From positions 56,307,369 through 56,367,368 of the forward strand of contig OX442314.1 of the NCBI GenBank assembly GCA_949358305.1: DNA of 60,000 nucleotides, read 5' to 3'. Source of the stretch: Strigamia acuminata. Its lineage: Eukaryota; Arthropoda; Chilopoda; Geophilomorpha; Linotaeniidae. The notes under the pieces are model-generated. The model did not search any database. It was not told the origin of the DNA and worked only from the letters and a program-made list of their open reading frames with translations. Position numbers and translations under genes: made by a program. This document shows positions 1 to 9,810 of the stretch, piece after piece (within the stretch, counting starts at the first letter, position 1; each line of letters starts with the position of its first letter).

Positions 1-1
1 A

Positions 2-1813
2 GCATTAATTAATTTTTGTATTAACATGCATGATCCGTCAGGAACCCCTGACGTCGAATTAAGAGCTATGATGGCTAAAAAATTCGAGCTGCCAACAACT
101 AATGTTTTAATCAAAGCATTTGCAGCTAAAATTGCTAAGCAATTAGAATGTGATCCTCCAACGAGAGATGACATTATTGCAGGGCAAAAAGCAGACAAAT
201 TTTGCCAACATATTCGCAATTACTTGTTAAACAAGCAATATCCAAGTTACATAGTAACTCGTCTTCAAAGAAGAAATTTTGAAAGACACGCGAGTACTTA
301 TCTCATTGAAGAAGATATGTTACTCCATTATCATCCTACCTCCACAGATGAATTAGGAGAGGATGGTAGGGCACTTAAAGTTGTTGTGCCAAGAAAATTG
401 ATTTATAAAATCATTTGGTTGATGCACGGACATCCACTGTCCAGCCATCCAGGCATTGCGAGGACAATGTACAGAACTCGAAGAGTTTATACCTGGAAAG
501 GTATGAAATGTGATATTACACGTTTTATTCAACATTGTCAAGGATGTCAGGCCTGTAAGCCCAGATCGAAGACAGAAATAGAAGGCGCTCAAATTGGACC
601 ATTTGGACCATTTGACTGCCTCAGTGTGGATTTGTCTGGCCCAAAACCCAGAACCAGAAAAAACAATACCCACATTTGCGTCATCGTAGATGTCGCTACA
701 CATTGGCCCGAATTATTTCCAATGTGTAATCCAACGGCAATGAAAGTTGCCAACACAATTTATCACTTATCAATAACTTTTGGATTTCCAAGACAAATTA
801 TAAGTGATAATGGACCTCAATTTCGATCACAGGTCTATAAAGAATTTTGCAAAAAATTCGACATGTCGCGAACACCGACATCAATTTATCGGCCACAAAG
901 CAATCCTGTGGAGAGAACCAATCGAGATATTAAATATTTAGTTTCGATTTATTTAGATATTCACGACCAATGGGATGAATATCTGCGCGAATTCGCATTC
1001 AGTTTAAGAACAACTGTAACAAGAGGCAGAGATTATTCTCCAGCTTTCTTGAATTTTTTCCGAGAATTAAGAATTCCTTGGGATCCAAGAATTCCGGAAG
1101 GAATCTTGGTCATTGATCCAAAAAATCCGCATTTATATGTTCAGAAATTAGAAGCAATAATTGCAGAGACGTATCAGCATATGATGTCTCACGTCTTAGA
1201 TTTGAGACGCCGTGTCGAAGCTGAAAAATCAGACAAAAAATTCGATAATTTCAGACAGAATGATTTAGTCTGGCGAGAGTCGCATATTCTCTCAAATGCC
1301 GCTAAAGGAATAGCAGCAGGCATTTCACCGAAAAGGAATGGGCCTTATGTAATTGTCAAAAGGTTACAAGGAGGTGCCTTTCAACTTCGACGGCTGAGCG
1401 ATAATAAAAATTATCCAGCCGTTCACGGCACCGAATTAACGCCGTACTTTCCCGTTTTCAACCAAGAAATTTGGCTGGAAGGGGAGGAAGTAGGTCAAAA
1501 AACAAAAAATATTGTTAATACCTTGGATGATGCTGAATTATCCAAAATTCCTGTCGAAAACACGGAATCGAGTGAAAAATCGAAACTCAAAAATAACGAA
1601 GTCGATGAAATAAACAAGCGACTTGAAAATGTTTCTCTTGATGAAAATCTAGAAAAGGAAATGTTTTTAGAAAAAGAAAAAATTTCAAACAATGAAGTAA
1701 ATAACTCATCTGACATTGGAGACGATACTGATGACAATCTAAACAAGTTGGATTGTACTTCGCGAAAGTCAAAGTACAACTTGAGATCTCGCGTTCCGCG
1801 AGTCAAGACATAG
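2..1813 (+). CDS. pol: Gypsy-1 pol, integrase region (partial, open at the left edge)
   Basis: The frame is open from base 2, so the first ATG (26) is internal and the protein continues leftwards. The integrase zinc-binding domain is visible near residues 134-180, with the HPLSSHPG histidines followed by CQGCQAC. The rve catalytic core follows: Asp in VDLSGP, Asp in SDNGPQF and Glu in PVERTNR, so the D,D,E triad is present. A basic/acidic linker (EKSKLKNNEVDE...) and the YNLRSR motif close the protein, a tail often seen in Gypsy pol. No frameshift or stop interrupts it. The product would insert the element's cDNA into the genome. RNase H and RT are not in view. The third ORF begins 344 bp downstream. 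Confidence 0.92.
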   Translation, partial: ALINFCINMHDPSGTPDVELRAMMAKKFELPTTNVLIKAFAAKIAKQLECDPPTRDDIIAGQKADKFCQHIRNYLLNKQYPSYIVTRLQRRNFERHASTYLIEEDMLLHYHPTSTDELGEDGRALKVVVPRKLIYKIIWLMHGHPLSSHPGIARTMYRTRRVYTWKGMKCDITRFIQHCQGCQACKPRSKTEIEGAQIGPFGPFDCLSVDLSGPKPRTRKNNTHICVIVDVATHWPELFPMCNPTAMKVANTIYHLSITFGFPRQIISDNGPQFRSQVYKEFCKKFDMSRTPTSIYRPQSNPVERTNRDIKYLVSIYLDIHDQWDEYLREFAFSLRTTVTRGRDYSPAFLNFFRELRIPWDPRIPEGILVIDPKNPHLYVQKLEAIIAETYQHMMSHVLDLRRRVEAEKSDKKFDNFRQNDLVWRESHILSNAAKGIAAGISPKRNGPYVIVKRLQGGAFQLRRLSDNKNYPAVHGTELTPYFPVFNQEIWLEGEEVGQKTKNIVNTLDDAELSKIPVENTESSEKSKLKNNEVDEINKRLENVSLDENLEKEMFLEKEKISNNEVNNSSDIGDDTDDNLNKLDCTSRKSKYNLRSRVPRVKT

Positions 1814-2157
1814 CGTTGACTTTCACCTTTTGGGTTTACCCAAAAAAGATCCGAGAGAGCAATCTCGTGACGTCATTCGTAGTCCACACTCGAATGACAA
1901 CGTTCACAATGCGTTATAATTTGTGACGTCATTCGGTGTCACCGAAACAAGTTCGTTTCTCCAATCAACGAACTTAGCCACTTTTCCGATAAGTTTTGAA
2001 GTGGATGCATCGACTCCGATACAGCACAACAGTTTTTCTTGATTCAGCAAACTGTAAGTTATTTTTCTGAAAGAAAAATTTGATAAATATATTTAATATA
2101 ATTTATTAATTCTTTCTAGCCGAAAGAATTTCTTTTTCGACGCGAAAAAGAAGGAGA
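1814..2157 (+). other. Gypsy-1 spacer between pol and ORF3, with a probable 5'UTR intron
   Basis: No ORF. A probable intron runs from donor GTAAGT (2054) to acceptor TTCTTTCTAG (ending 2119), 66 nt, directly before the ORF3 start codon at 2158. A spliced third ORF downstream of pol is the arrangement used for env in errantiviruses, but the product here is not an envelope. Confidence 0.45.
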
Positions 2158-2247
2158 ATGGCAGACGACGAAGTTCAACTCCATGCGGATGGAGAAATGC
2201 CCATGGAAGGGGCAAATGAAGACGTACAATTGACGCTTCAGCAACGG

Positions 2248-2514
2248 GTAAATTATTAAAATAAATTTTACCAAGTGTTTAAGTCAGAAAAATTGAATAA
2301 ATTCGCTTTTCCTGACTTCAAACACAAGCCGCTAAAAAATGAAAATGGCGGCTATAAAAGTCACGTGCTTCGAGTTGTGCGAAGGGAGTTGCCATGACAA
2401 CCAACATCCCTTAGTGGCTCACAGCCACAAGCGTTAAGCTTAAAAAATATTTCAAATAAGAAATTATTTGTTTATTTTTAAAATAAACTAATTTATTTAT
2501 TTTTTCGAATATAG
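2248..2514 (+). other. Intron of Gypsy-1 ORF3
   Basis: GTAAAT donor at 2248 and a T-rich tract ending TATAG at 2514. The flanking reading frames join in phase 0, and the downstream frame has a stop (TAG 2512-2514) exactly at the acceptor. Confidence 0.6.
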
Positions 2515-2990
2515 ATCGAGAGGGATCGGGAAACGCCGTTTGCGCTCCCTGATCACGTGCCTACGCAGCACCCGCTGATTTTCCGTGGCGCGCTGCCCGA
2601 AAAGATTCGTCAGCTGAAGACGGCGAATAACACGTGGTGGAAGCTGAGACACGATTTCAGCAAAGCAGCGCTGCAAGGTCTTGGAGCAAAAGGCCGGTTC
2701 ATCGAGCGCCTTCACGTGGATGGTGTCGACGAAATCGAGTGGACGCTCGACGAGAGCCCCCCAGGACCGCTTGCAGCCGATTTGCTACACAACCAGTGGC
2801 CAGTGACGCCTCGAGAGCGTCACAAGCGCAGAAGAGTGCTCAGGAGTACCGGAATCAATTACGGTGCTCTCACCCAAGTGAGGAAAAACCTCAAGACGAC
2901 ACAGCGAGAAGTCGTGCAACGGTACCGCAAGTCCGTGCGTGACGGGAACCCGCAATGTCCCGCCACACAAACCGAGCTCCACCAGTTGGC

Positions 2991-3563
2991 TGTGGTGGTA
3001 TGCTGCAAAAACAGCACAGACTAGGCAGTGGAAACGCTTAAAAATAAGCCAACACGCACGATATAGCACGCACGAGACGTGCGGCGCGTCGTGTACGCGA
3101 ATTCGAGCCGGTTCTGGTCGAATTTGCGTGGTGTCTGCACTTATCTACGTGCAGACACAAGAAACGAATTATTTATAAACAAAATAAACGATTTATTAAC
3201 CTAAAACTTACGAAAACAGGATTGAAAAGCACAGGAGCACACTTAGCAGTGTGCGTCGCCATCTTGGAATAAAAGGCAGTGCGCTCTGGTGACAGAAGCG
3301 AGCGACACACAGGTATAAACAGATAGGCGATGCATGATGCCCAGTGTGTTAAGACACAGTTAATGCAGGCACCATGCATTTCCCTTACAATATAAAGTAA
3401 ATATACGGAAATATACTGGTAACAACCAGTTAAGTAGGAAATAAACACTAAATCATTTGGGGAAAGAAAATATAACAACCAATGATGTGAAAAAGTTCAG
3501 GTAGCGTCATTACGCATCGAAAAAGCGTTAAATAAACGTCCGAAGTGGTTTCAAGGACCAACA
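2991..3563 (-). repeat. Copia-1 3' LTR
   Basis: 573 bp beginning TGTGGTGGTA and ending CCAACA as read on the + strand. The constant offset of 6247 bp to the other copy holds at both ends, so the two copies have equal length, and no mismatch was seen on reading them side by side. Confidence 0.95.
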
Positions 3564-3574
3564 ATTCCCTCCTT
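3564..3574 (-). promoter_or_regulatory. Copia-1 polypurine tract
   Basis: On the - strand the purine-rich run AAGGAGGGAAT directly precedes the 3' LTR. Confidence 0.7.
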
Positions 3575-3609
3575 CGATGTGCAATGTCGATATTAACAGT
3601 TCGATGAAA

Positions 3610-6600
3610 TTATTTCGAGATGAAGATCCGGGACAACAAATTTCGGAGGCGTTCGGAACTAAGCCATTTCGTGAAAATATCCGAAACATTTATTTCACCC
3701 GGAATTTTGCGGAGTTCGAAGCATCCGGCAATATGCCATTCTCGAAGCCAATGGAACTTCACTCGAATATGTTTGGTTTTCGAGTTCTCGATGTCGTTGT
3801 TCGTGAATTGGATCGAGGCGAGGGCATCGGAGAAAATAATCGGTTTCGATAATCGGTTTAACGGTGGAAAGACTCGATAGATACTGTCCAACCAGTATAA
3901 CTCTTTAACGATTTCGACTAGTGCTACAAATTCGGCTTCCATGGTGGAACAGGCGACGCTGGTCTGCTTTTTGCAGCTCCAGCCAATTGGCACACAACCG
4001 ATATAAATGATGTATCCTCCGAAGCTTCTCGATGTCGCAATGTCACTCGCCCACGACGCATCTGTGTATCCCCACAGCAGACTGGAATTACACCCCGAGA
4101 GTTCGATCGAGAAATCGCTCGTGTTCGCCACGTATTTGAGAACTTGGAGCAAACACTTGATATGGCGGTGGTCGTAGCAGTTATTATACTGCGATAAAGC
4201 GATGACCGAGTATAATATGTCGGGACGAGTGCGAGAGGCGAGGAATAATAACGATCCGATGAGCGATCGGTACGGAAAGTCCGGGAGATTATCCAACGAG
4301 CCTTTGACGAGCGTGGTCCCCGGTGTGACAGGCACTTTAATGAGTGCATCTGACGAAACGTTGAACTTTTTAAGAAGTTTGTCGATGTAGGAGCGTTGGG
4401 ACATGAAAACTTTCCCATCGCGACGCACGAATTCTACCCCGAGTAATTTGGTTATTGGTCCGAGGTTGACGATGTCGAATTTGCTGGAAATCAGCGCCAA
4501 AATACGGTCTCGGATACTCTCCGACGCGTAAAACACGACGATATCGTCCACGTAGACTAACATAACAGCCGAATGTCCAAATGCGTAAACGCAATTACAA
4601 GCGGGAAATTTCTGGAATCCGAGGTCGGTTAACGTCTCGTTGAGCTTCTGGTACCACATGCGCCCCGACTGGTGAAGACCGTAAAGTGACTTGGTTAACA
4701 ACCAGACGTTGTCGGGTGAGGTGCATGTGGCGCCGGCGGGAATCCGCATGTAAATTTCGTGGTCGAGGTCGCCGTAAAGGTAGGCACACTTGACGTCGAG
4801 GTGGAGATCCCTCCATCCTAGTAAAACGACTAGGAGGCAGAAAAAGAATCGGATGAGCACGAAGTTAACCACCGGACTAAAAACTTCATCGAAATCAACG
4901 CCCATTGTTTGGCGGAAACCTTGTGCGACAAGTCGAGCACGGTAGCGGTGAATTTTCCCGGTGGCATCCGATTTCAACCGAAAAATCCATTTACACCCGA
5001 GGATTGTCTTGTCCGGGGGTCGTGGAACTTCCTTATAAACTTCGCGTTCCTTGAAAGTCGTGAGCTCCTCATCGATTGCCTCGGTCCACTTCGGTGCCTC
5101 GGGTAGCTTAACAGCTTCGGCGTACGTGGACGGCTCTCGAAAACACATAAGGACGCGATGAACAGGTTGCTCGTCCTGCAATTGATGTTCGAGGTTGCCG
5201 AAAAAGAAAATGTCCTCCTCATACGGAAGTTGGTGAGCGACGCAATATCTTTCGATGTCCCCTCTCGACCTTAAGCGGACACCGTGCTCCGGATAGTAAT
5301 AAACGTCGACCTTGATTTTGCCAGGCGCTTGTTCTTTCCGGAGATGCTCTTCCCTCCTCCATCCGCTGAAGGGCGTATCTCCACCAATAAAACGATAGGG
5401 GCAGTGAAGAGCGCGTAACGGAGCGAGAGGCGGTGCAGGCGTTGCAGCGGCCGCTGGTAAGGCGGCTGCCTTATCGAGGAGATCATCGAGGAGATTATCA
5501 AGTGGATCATCTTCGGGGTCGTGCTCGAAATCACGTTCGGGATAGCGTTCGAAAAATTGTTCGATATCGTGATCAACGTCGAGTTCACTATCGCTGGCCT
5601 CAGGGGTGTGAGGTTGACGAGCCAAAGCATCGGGACGTAATCTCCTCCGAGGACGGTAAAGCGGAAGTGGTGGGTCAGGCGTGACGTCCAAATCGATGTC
5701 CTCCGGTACATCGTCCGCAAACAGAATAGGAGGAGGCAATTCATCAGCAATGTCCTCTTCGACCTCCTCGAGGACGGAGCGATATGAAGCGACTGATGAA
5801 GCGCTTGATGGAGCCCGATGGCGGAATTCATCATCGTCATTAGATGATTCATCGTCGGAATCACGACGTCGACGTGACCAGGGGACAGATGGGAAAGCGC
5901 CATCGTCAAAAGTGACACGAGACGGTGTAGTGACGCGAGAAGGCTCCTCCATGAATGGAGCATTTTCGTAGGGATCCGGAACGTAAAACGGCGAGCGTTT
6001 GAAATTCTGACGTTCATCGATTTGAACGTGAACGGATTCCGTGACGGTGTTCGTAGCCGGATTCCAAACCCGATAACCGCGAGTGTTGGAGGCGTAACCT
6101 ACGAGGAATCCTTCCCACGCCCGTGGATCCATTTTGTTGCGCCCGGGTGCGGTGAAATGCACCCAGCATTTAGAACCAATTTTTCGGAAATGTTTGACAG
6201 AGAGGGCACGCTGGCGCCATAAAACATATGGAACTTCGTCGTTAAGTTTCGAATGCGGGCTGCGATTTTTAACGTACGAAAATGTCACAGCGAGTTCAGC
6301 CCAAAGTGTGTGTGGAAAACCGGTTTCGGAGGTAATAGAGCGAAGATAGTCGCCCATCGTCCGGTTTAGGCGTTCGGCGACCCCGTTCATTTGCGGGCTT
6401 CCGGGATTGGTCCGTTGTGCGACAATGCCCTTGTCAGCGAGGTAACGGTCAAAAGTCTTAGAAATAAATTCCCCGCCGCGATCCGTGCGAATTGATTTGA
6501 CGCGGGAATCCGTAATACGTTCAACGCGAGAGACAAAGTCTTTGAAAGTCGCAAAAACGTCGGATTTGCGTGCAATCGGAAAAATCCACGAATATCGGGT

Positions 6601-8550
6601 CGCGTCGTCAACAATGGAGAAGGCATAATCAGCACCGCCAATCGAAGTCAGTCTTGACGGGCCCCAGACGTCCATGTGCAGCAACTCCAACGGTTTGGTC
6701 GTCGAAGGTGTGGGAATCGGTTTATGCGAGGCGCGCGTGGACTTGGCAATGCGACATGAGTTGCAGGAAAGTTCTTGTCGAACCGCAGCCGGATCGAGTC
6801 CATAAACTTGGGAATTGTTCGCCAAAGTCCGCATGGCTTTGGTGTGGAGATGGCCCAACCTGGCGTGCCATAATCCCGTGGCATCCGCAACGTTCGCAGT
6901 CGGCGTTATAACCTTTTTAGGAGGTGGGACTGCCGTAGTCGTGGCAACGGGAGACGGAGGAGATGATAGGACGTTGGAATACATCCGGATCTGTTGTGGT
7001 TTAGATCCGGCAACAGGATTGGGGATGATCGGGGAAGGAGAAGGCACGAGTAGGGTGTTGGGAGAGATAGGTAAGCGGAAGTCGGTCATTTCAACGTTTG
7101 ATATTTTCTTCGACTTCTTTGAGGGCATCGCGGGAAAATCTTCCTCCTTCGTGATGAGAGTCATCGGCGCAGTAGTCGGAGGTGACATTGGGATGGGCGG
7201 TGTACTTGAAACAACAGTCGGCGACGCAAATGGCGAAATTAGTCCATCTACGAAGTAAAGTCCTGACTTTTGCTTCGCCCGAAGAACACTTTGTTTGATA
7301 TCCGTCCCATATGTATGCAACTCCGAATTGTAAATGTGTATGTGATGCCCACATTTATCGACTCGCGAAACCGAAATTAAATTAGCGCCGAAATCAGGTG
7401 CGTACAAAACATCGCGGAGAAGTACGGTGCATTCACAGCCATCGATGAGTGACTTGACTGGAACATTCCCTTTTCCGGTAACTTTGGAGCTTCCTTGTCC
7501 CAATTCGATATTAAAAGGGACGACCTCAACAAAGTCCAAGAACCACGATTTAACGTGTGAAACGTGGTCGGTGGCGCCGCAGTCAACAATCCATTCGTGA
7601 GATTGGACGAAATGAACGGTAGGAATCTGGATCGCAGGTGGTGCGGACAGGAGATATGCTGCATCTCGGCGCGGGCGTGAAGACTCGCGAAACTGTCCCT
7701 GTTGCTGTTGATTCGGGTTCACATTCGGATTCGAGCCTTTATTGCGGCGTCGACTCTTGCTGCGAGATCGTGTCTGAAGCGTAGCTACTGGCTGTTGCCC
7801 CGTTGTTTGCTTGCGAGGATGCTGGCACTTATTGGCGTAGTGTCCAAGCTCGTTGCAATTGAAGCAACGCACCTGCGCAAGCGGGCGCGGGGGTCGCGAC
7901 TGGTTACGTCCTTGTCGCCCAGTAGCATAAGCGGAGGAATTACCGGAGTTTCGGTTCGAATGCGACTTTAATCGTAGATATTCCGACAACAACTGATCGG
8001 AGACTTTAGCCGGGGTAAACTCTGCCAGCGGCCAATGATAAATGGCAAAAGTTGCTTGGTCGTATTCGTCCGGAAGAAAGTCTAAATACTGGTACGCGTG
8101 ATGTCGAGGGAGGATGTCTTCACCGACGTCTTTAAGTTGGCGGACCATAAGGTCAACGCGGCTGAGGAAATCGGCCATTTCTTCGCCGGGCTCCAACTTG
8201 AGCTGCAGGAACTCACGGCGCATCGCCGCTTGGCGGGCGAGAGAGCTGGGGGCGTAAATTTTCGCTAAAATGTCCCACGCCTGTTTCGGAGTGGTGCAAC
8301 CGTCGAGGGCCGACTGTTTGGCCTGCGAGACGTGGCAATAAATGGTCCCCAGCGCTCGGGCTTTCCGACGTTGCCATTTTCGCCAAACGTCTTCATCGAC
8401 GTTGGCTTTCACTAGTTCCTCCGTTTCGGTGACGTGGTGCCATACGCCGTCGGACATCAATAGCATTTTAATTGCACGGTGCCAGTGTTCGTAATTGCCG
8501 GTCACGAGAATCGGCACATGGCCTGACGACTGGTCGGTGGCCTTTTTCAT
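3610..8550 (-). CDS. gag-pol: Copia-1 gag-pol polyprotein
   Basis: A single open frame. It reaches 8685, but the likely start is the ATG at 8550 (MKKATDQSS, about 1646 aa), because that is where recognisable Copia gag begins. Order of domains: gag; CCHC knuckle CFNCNELGHYANKC; aspartic protease WIVDCGATDH; pre-integrase LWHARLGHLH...CNSC; integrase core with Asp in HMDVWGP, Asp in RTDRGGEF and Glu in GVAERLNR; an acidic linker; RT from WTEAIDEEL with YVDDIVVF; RNase H from GYTDASWASD. All catalytic residues I looked for are present and there is no stop or frameshift. With identical LTRs this element is a candidate for recent or current activity. Confidence 0.95.
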   Translation of the reverse strand: MKKATDQSSGHVPILVTGNYEHWHRAIKMLLMSDGVWHHVTETEELVKANVDEDVWRKWQRRKARALGTIYCHVSQAKQSALDGCTTPKQAWDILAKIYAPSSLARQAAMRREFLQLKLEPGEEMADFLSRVDLMVRQLKDVGEDILPRHHAYQYLDFLPDEYDQATFAIYHWPLAEFTPAKVSDQLLSEYLRLKSHSNRNSGNSSAYATGRQGRNQSRPPRPLAQVRCFNCNELGHYANKCQHPRKQTTGQQPVATLQTRSRSKSRRRNKGSNPNVNPNQQQQGQFRESSRPRRDAAYLLSAPPAIQIPTVHFVQSHEWIVDCGATDHVSHVKSWFLDFVEVVPFNIELGQGSSKVTGKGNVPVKSLIDGCECTVLLRDVLYAPDFGANLISVSRVDKCGHHIHIYNSELHTYGTDIKQSVLRAKQKSGLYFVDGLISPFASPTVVSSTPPIPMSPPTTAPMTLITKEEDFPAMPSKKSKKISNVEMTDFRLPISPNTLLVPSPSPIIPNPVAGSKPQQIRMYSNVLSSPPSPVATTTAVPPPKKVITPTANVADATGLWHARLGHLHTKAMRTLANNSQVYGLDPAAVRQELSCNSCRIAKSTRASHKPIPTPSTTKPLELLHMDVWGPSRLTSIGGADYAFSIVDDATRYSWIFPIARKSDVFATFKDFVSRVERITDSRVKSIRTDRGGEFISKTFDRYLADKGIVAQRTNPGSPQMNGVAERLNRTMGDYLRSITSETGFPHTLWAELAVTFSYVKNRSPHSKLNDEVPYVLWRQRALSVKHFRKIGSKCWVHFTAPGRNKMDPRAWEGFLVGYASNTRGYRVWNPATNTVTESVHVQIDERQNFKRSPFYVPDPYENAPFMEEPSRVTTPSRVTFDDGAFPSVPWSRRRRDSDDESSNDDDEFRHRAPSSASSVASYRSVLEEVEEDIADELPPPILFADDVPEDIDLDVTPDPPLPLYRPRRRLRPDALARQPHTPEASDSELDVDHDIEQFFERYPERDFEHDPEDDPLDNLLDDLLDKAAALPAAAATPAPPLAPLRALHCPYRFIGGDTPFSGWRREEHLRKEQAPGKIKVDVYYYPEHGVRLRSRGDIERYCVAHQLPYEEDIFFFGNLEHQLQDEQPVHRVLMCFREPSTYAEAVKLPEAPKWTEAIDEELTTFKEREVYKEVPRPPDKTILGCKWIFRLKSDATGKIHRYRARLVAQGFRQTMGVDFDEVFSPVVNFVLIRFFFCLLVVLLGWRDLHLDVKCAYLYGDLDHEIYMRIPAGATCTSPDNVWLLTKSLYGLHQSGRMWYQKLNETLTDLGFQKFPACNCVYAFGHSAVMLVYVDDIVVFYASESIRDRILALISSKFDIVNLGPITKLLGVEFVRRDGKVFMSQRSYIDKLLKKFNVSSDALIKVPVTPGTTLVKGSLDNLPDFPYRSLIGSLLFLASRTRPDILYSVIALSQYNNCYDHRHIKCLLQVLKYVANTSDFSIELSGCNSSLLWGYTDASWASDIATSRSFGGYIIYIGCVPIGWSCKKQTSVACSTMEAEFVALVEIVKELYWLDSIYRVFPPLNRLSKPIIFSDALASIQFTNNDIENSKTKHIRVKFHWLREWHIAGCFELRKIPGEINVSDIFTKWLSSERLRNLLSRIFISK

Positions 8551-9223
8551 GATTGCACGGAGAAAAATGCGTAGAAATGGGAAATTGACGCACAATCGAC
8601 GCACAATCGACGCACAAACGAAGCACAAATTACGATGCGAAGCACTTTCCGTAGCACTGTCAAAGCGGAAACCAAGAATGGGCAATTCCTTCTGAAGGAA
8701 TTAAATAGCTTTCGGTTGCCAGTCTGAGAGGGTCCGTTCGACTACCTGGAGCCGCGGGAAACCTCACTTGTACCACGACAAGCACAACCGAAAAATACAA
8801 CGGCGCTTGCCCGGATTCGGACGAAGGGCGCCGAGGATTCTAATTGTCCCACACCAAAATTCCCACTTAAAATTAACAAAGGTAATTCGACTCTGAAAGG
8901 CAAAATAAGGCGAAATTGACGAATCAGTCGCGGTGCACGTCGCAACACGCGATCCTCGTGTGAAAAACACGGATATGTGCGATTTTAATCGAAAAATCGC
9001 GAAAAACGAACGAAAATCGTCGATACTGTCGCACTCCGGGGTGCTAAACAGCGGGTTACACCCGTTTCTCGATGATAACGTCGTGTAGACGTCGTCGCAT
9101 GTCGAAAATCGGTGTAAATCGGCGAAAAATCTGAAAATATAGAAAATTTCCGCAAAATTCGCGAAAAAATCGCGAAAATTGTGGAAAATTAAGGAAAAAA
9201 CGAGGCCCTGGTGTCTTTCCAGG
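8551..9223 (-). other. Copia-1 5' leader
   Basis: Untranslated region between the primer-binding site and the gag-pol start. No convincing small ORF seen. Confidence 0.6.
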
Positions 9224-9235
9224 CCTCTGCTACCA
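9224..9235 (-). promoter_or_regulatory. Copia-1 primer-binding site
   Basis: On the - strand this reads TGGTAGCAGAGG, two bases after the LTR. It is complementary to the CCA-bearing 3' end of animal initiator tRNA-Met (tRNA sequence recalled, not looked up). Confidence 0.75.
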
Positions 9236-9237
9236 AT

Positions 9238-9810
9238 TGTGGTGGTATGCTGCAAAAACAGCACAGACTAGGCAGTGGAAACGCTTAAAAATAAGCCAAC
9301 ACGCACGATATAGCACGCACGAGACGTGCGGCGCGTCGTGTACGCGAATTCGAGCCGGTTCTGGTCGAATTTGCGTGGTGTCTGCACTTATCTACGTGCA
9401 GACACAAGAAACGAATTATTTATAAACAAAATAAACGATTTATTAACCTAAAACTTACGAAAACAGGATTGAAAAGCACAGGAGCACACTTAGCAGTGTG
9501 CGTCGCCATCTTGGAATAAAAGGCAGTGCGCTCTGGTGACAGAAGCGAGCGACACACAGGTATAAACAGATAGGCGATGCATGATGCCCAGTGTGTTAAG
9601 ACACAGTTAATGCAGGCACCATGCATTTCCCTTACAATATAAAGTAAATATACGGAAATATACTGGTAACAACCAGTTAAGTAGGAAATAAACACTAAAT
9701 CATTTGGGGAAAGAAAATATAACAACCAATGATGTGAAAAAGTTCAGGTAGCGTCATTACGCATCGAAAAAGCGTTAAATAAACGTCCGAAGTGGTTTCA
9801 AGGACCAACA
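9238..9810 (-). repeat. Copia-1 5' LTR
   Basis: Second 573-bp copy. For the - strand element this is the promoter-bearing LTR. It is followed, reading leftwards, by the primer-binding site at 9235-9224. Confidence 0.95.

Larger units (their letters stand above)
2991..9810 (-). mobile_element. Copia-1: complete, apparently intact Ty1/Copia retrotransposon
   Basis: 6820 bp, TG...CA ends, flanked by 5-bp target duplications TTGGC (2986-2990 and 9811-9815). LTRs are 2991-3563 and 9238-9810. One uninterrupted gag-pol frame fills the inside on the - strand. A primer-binding site and polypurine tract sit at the expected ends. The two LTRs look identical base for base, which implies a very recent insertion. 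Confidence 0.96.

Noticed and set aside
3924-8360. Many + and - strand frames of 60-250 aa overlapping the Copia-1 polyprotein
   Set aside because: Shadows of the long gag-pol frame.
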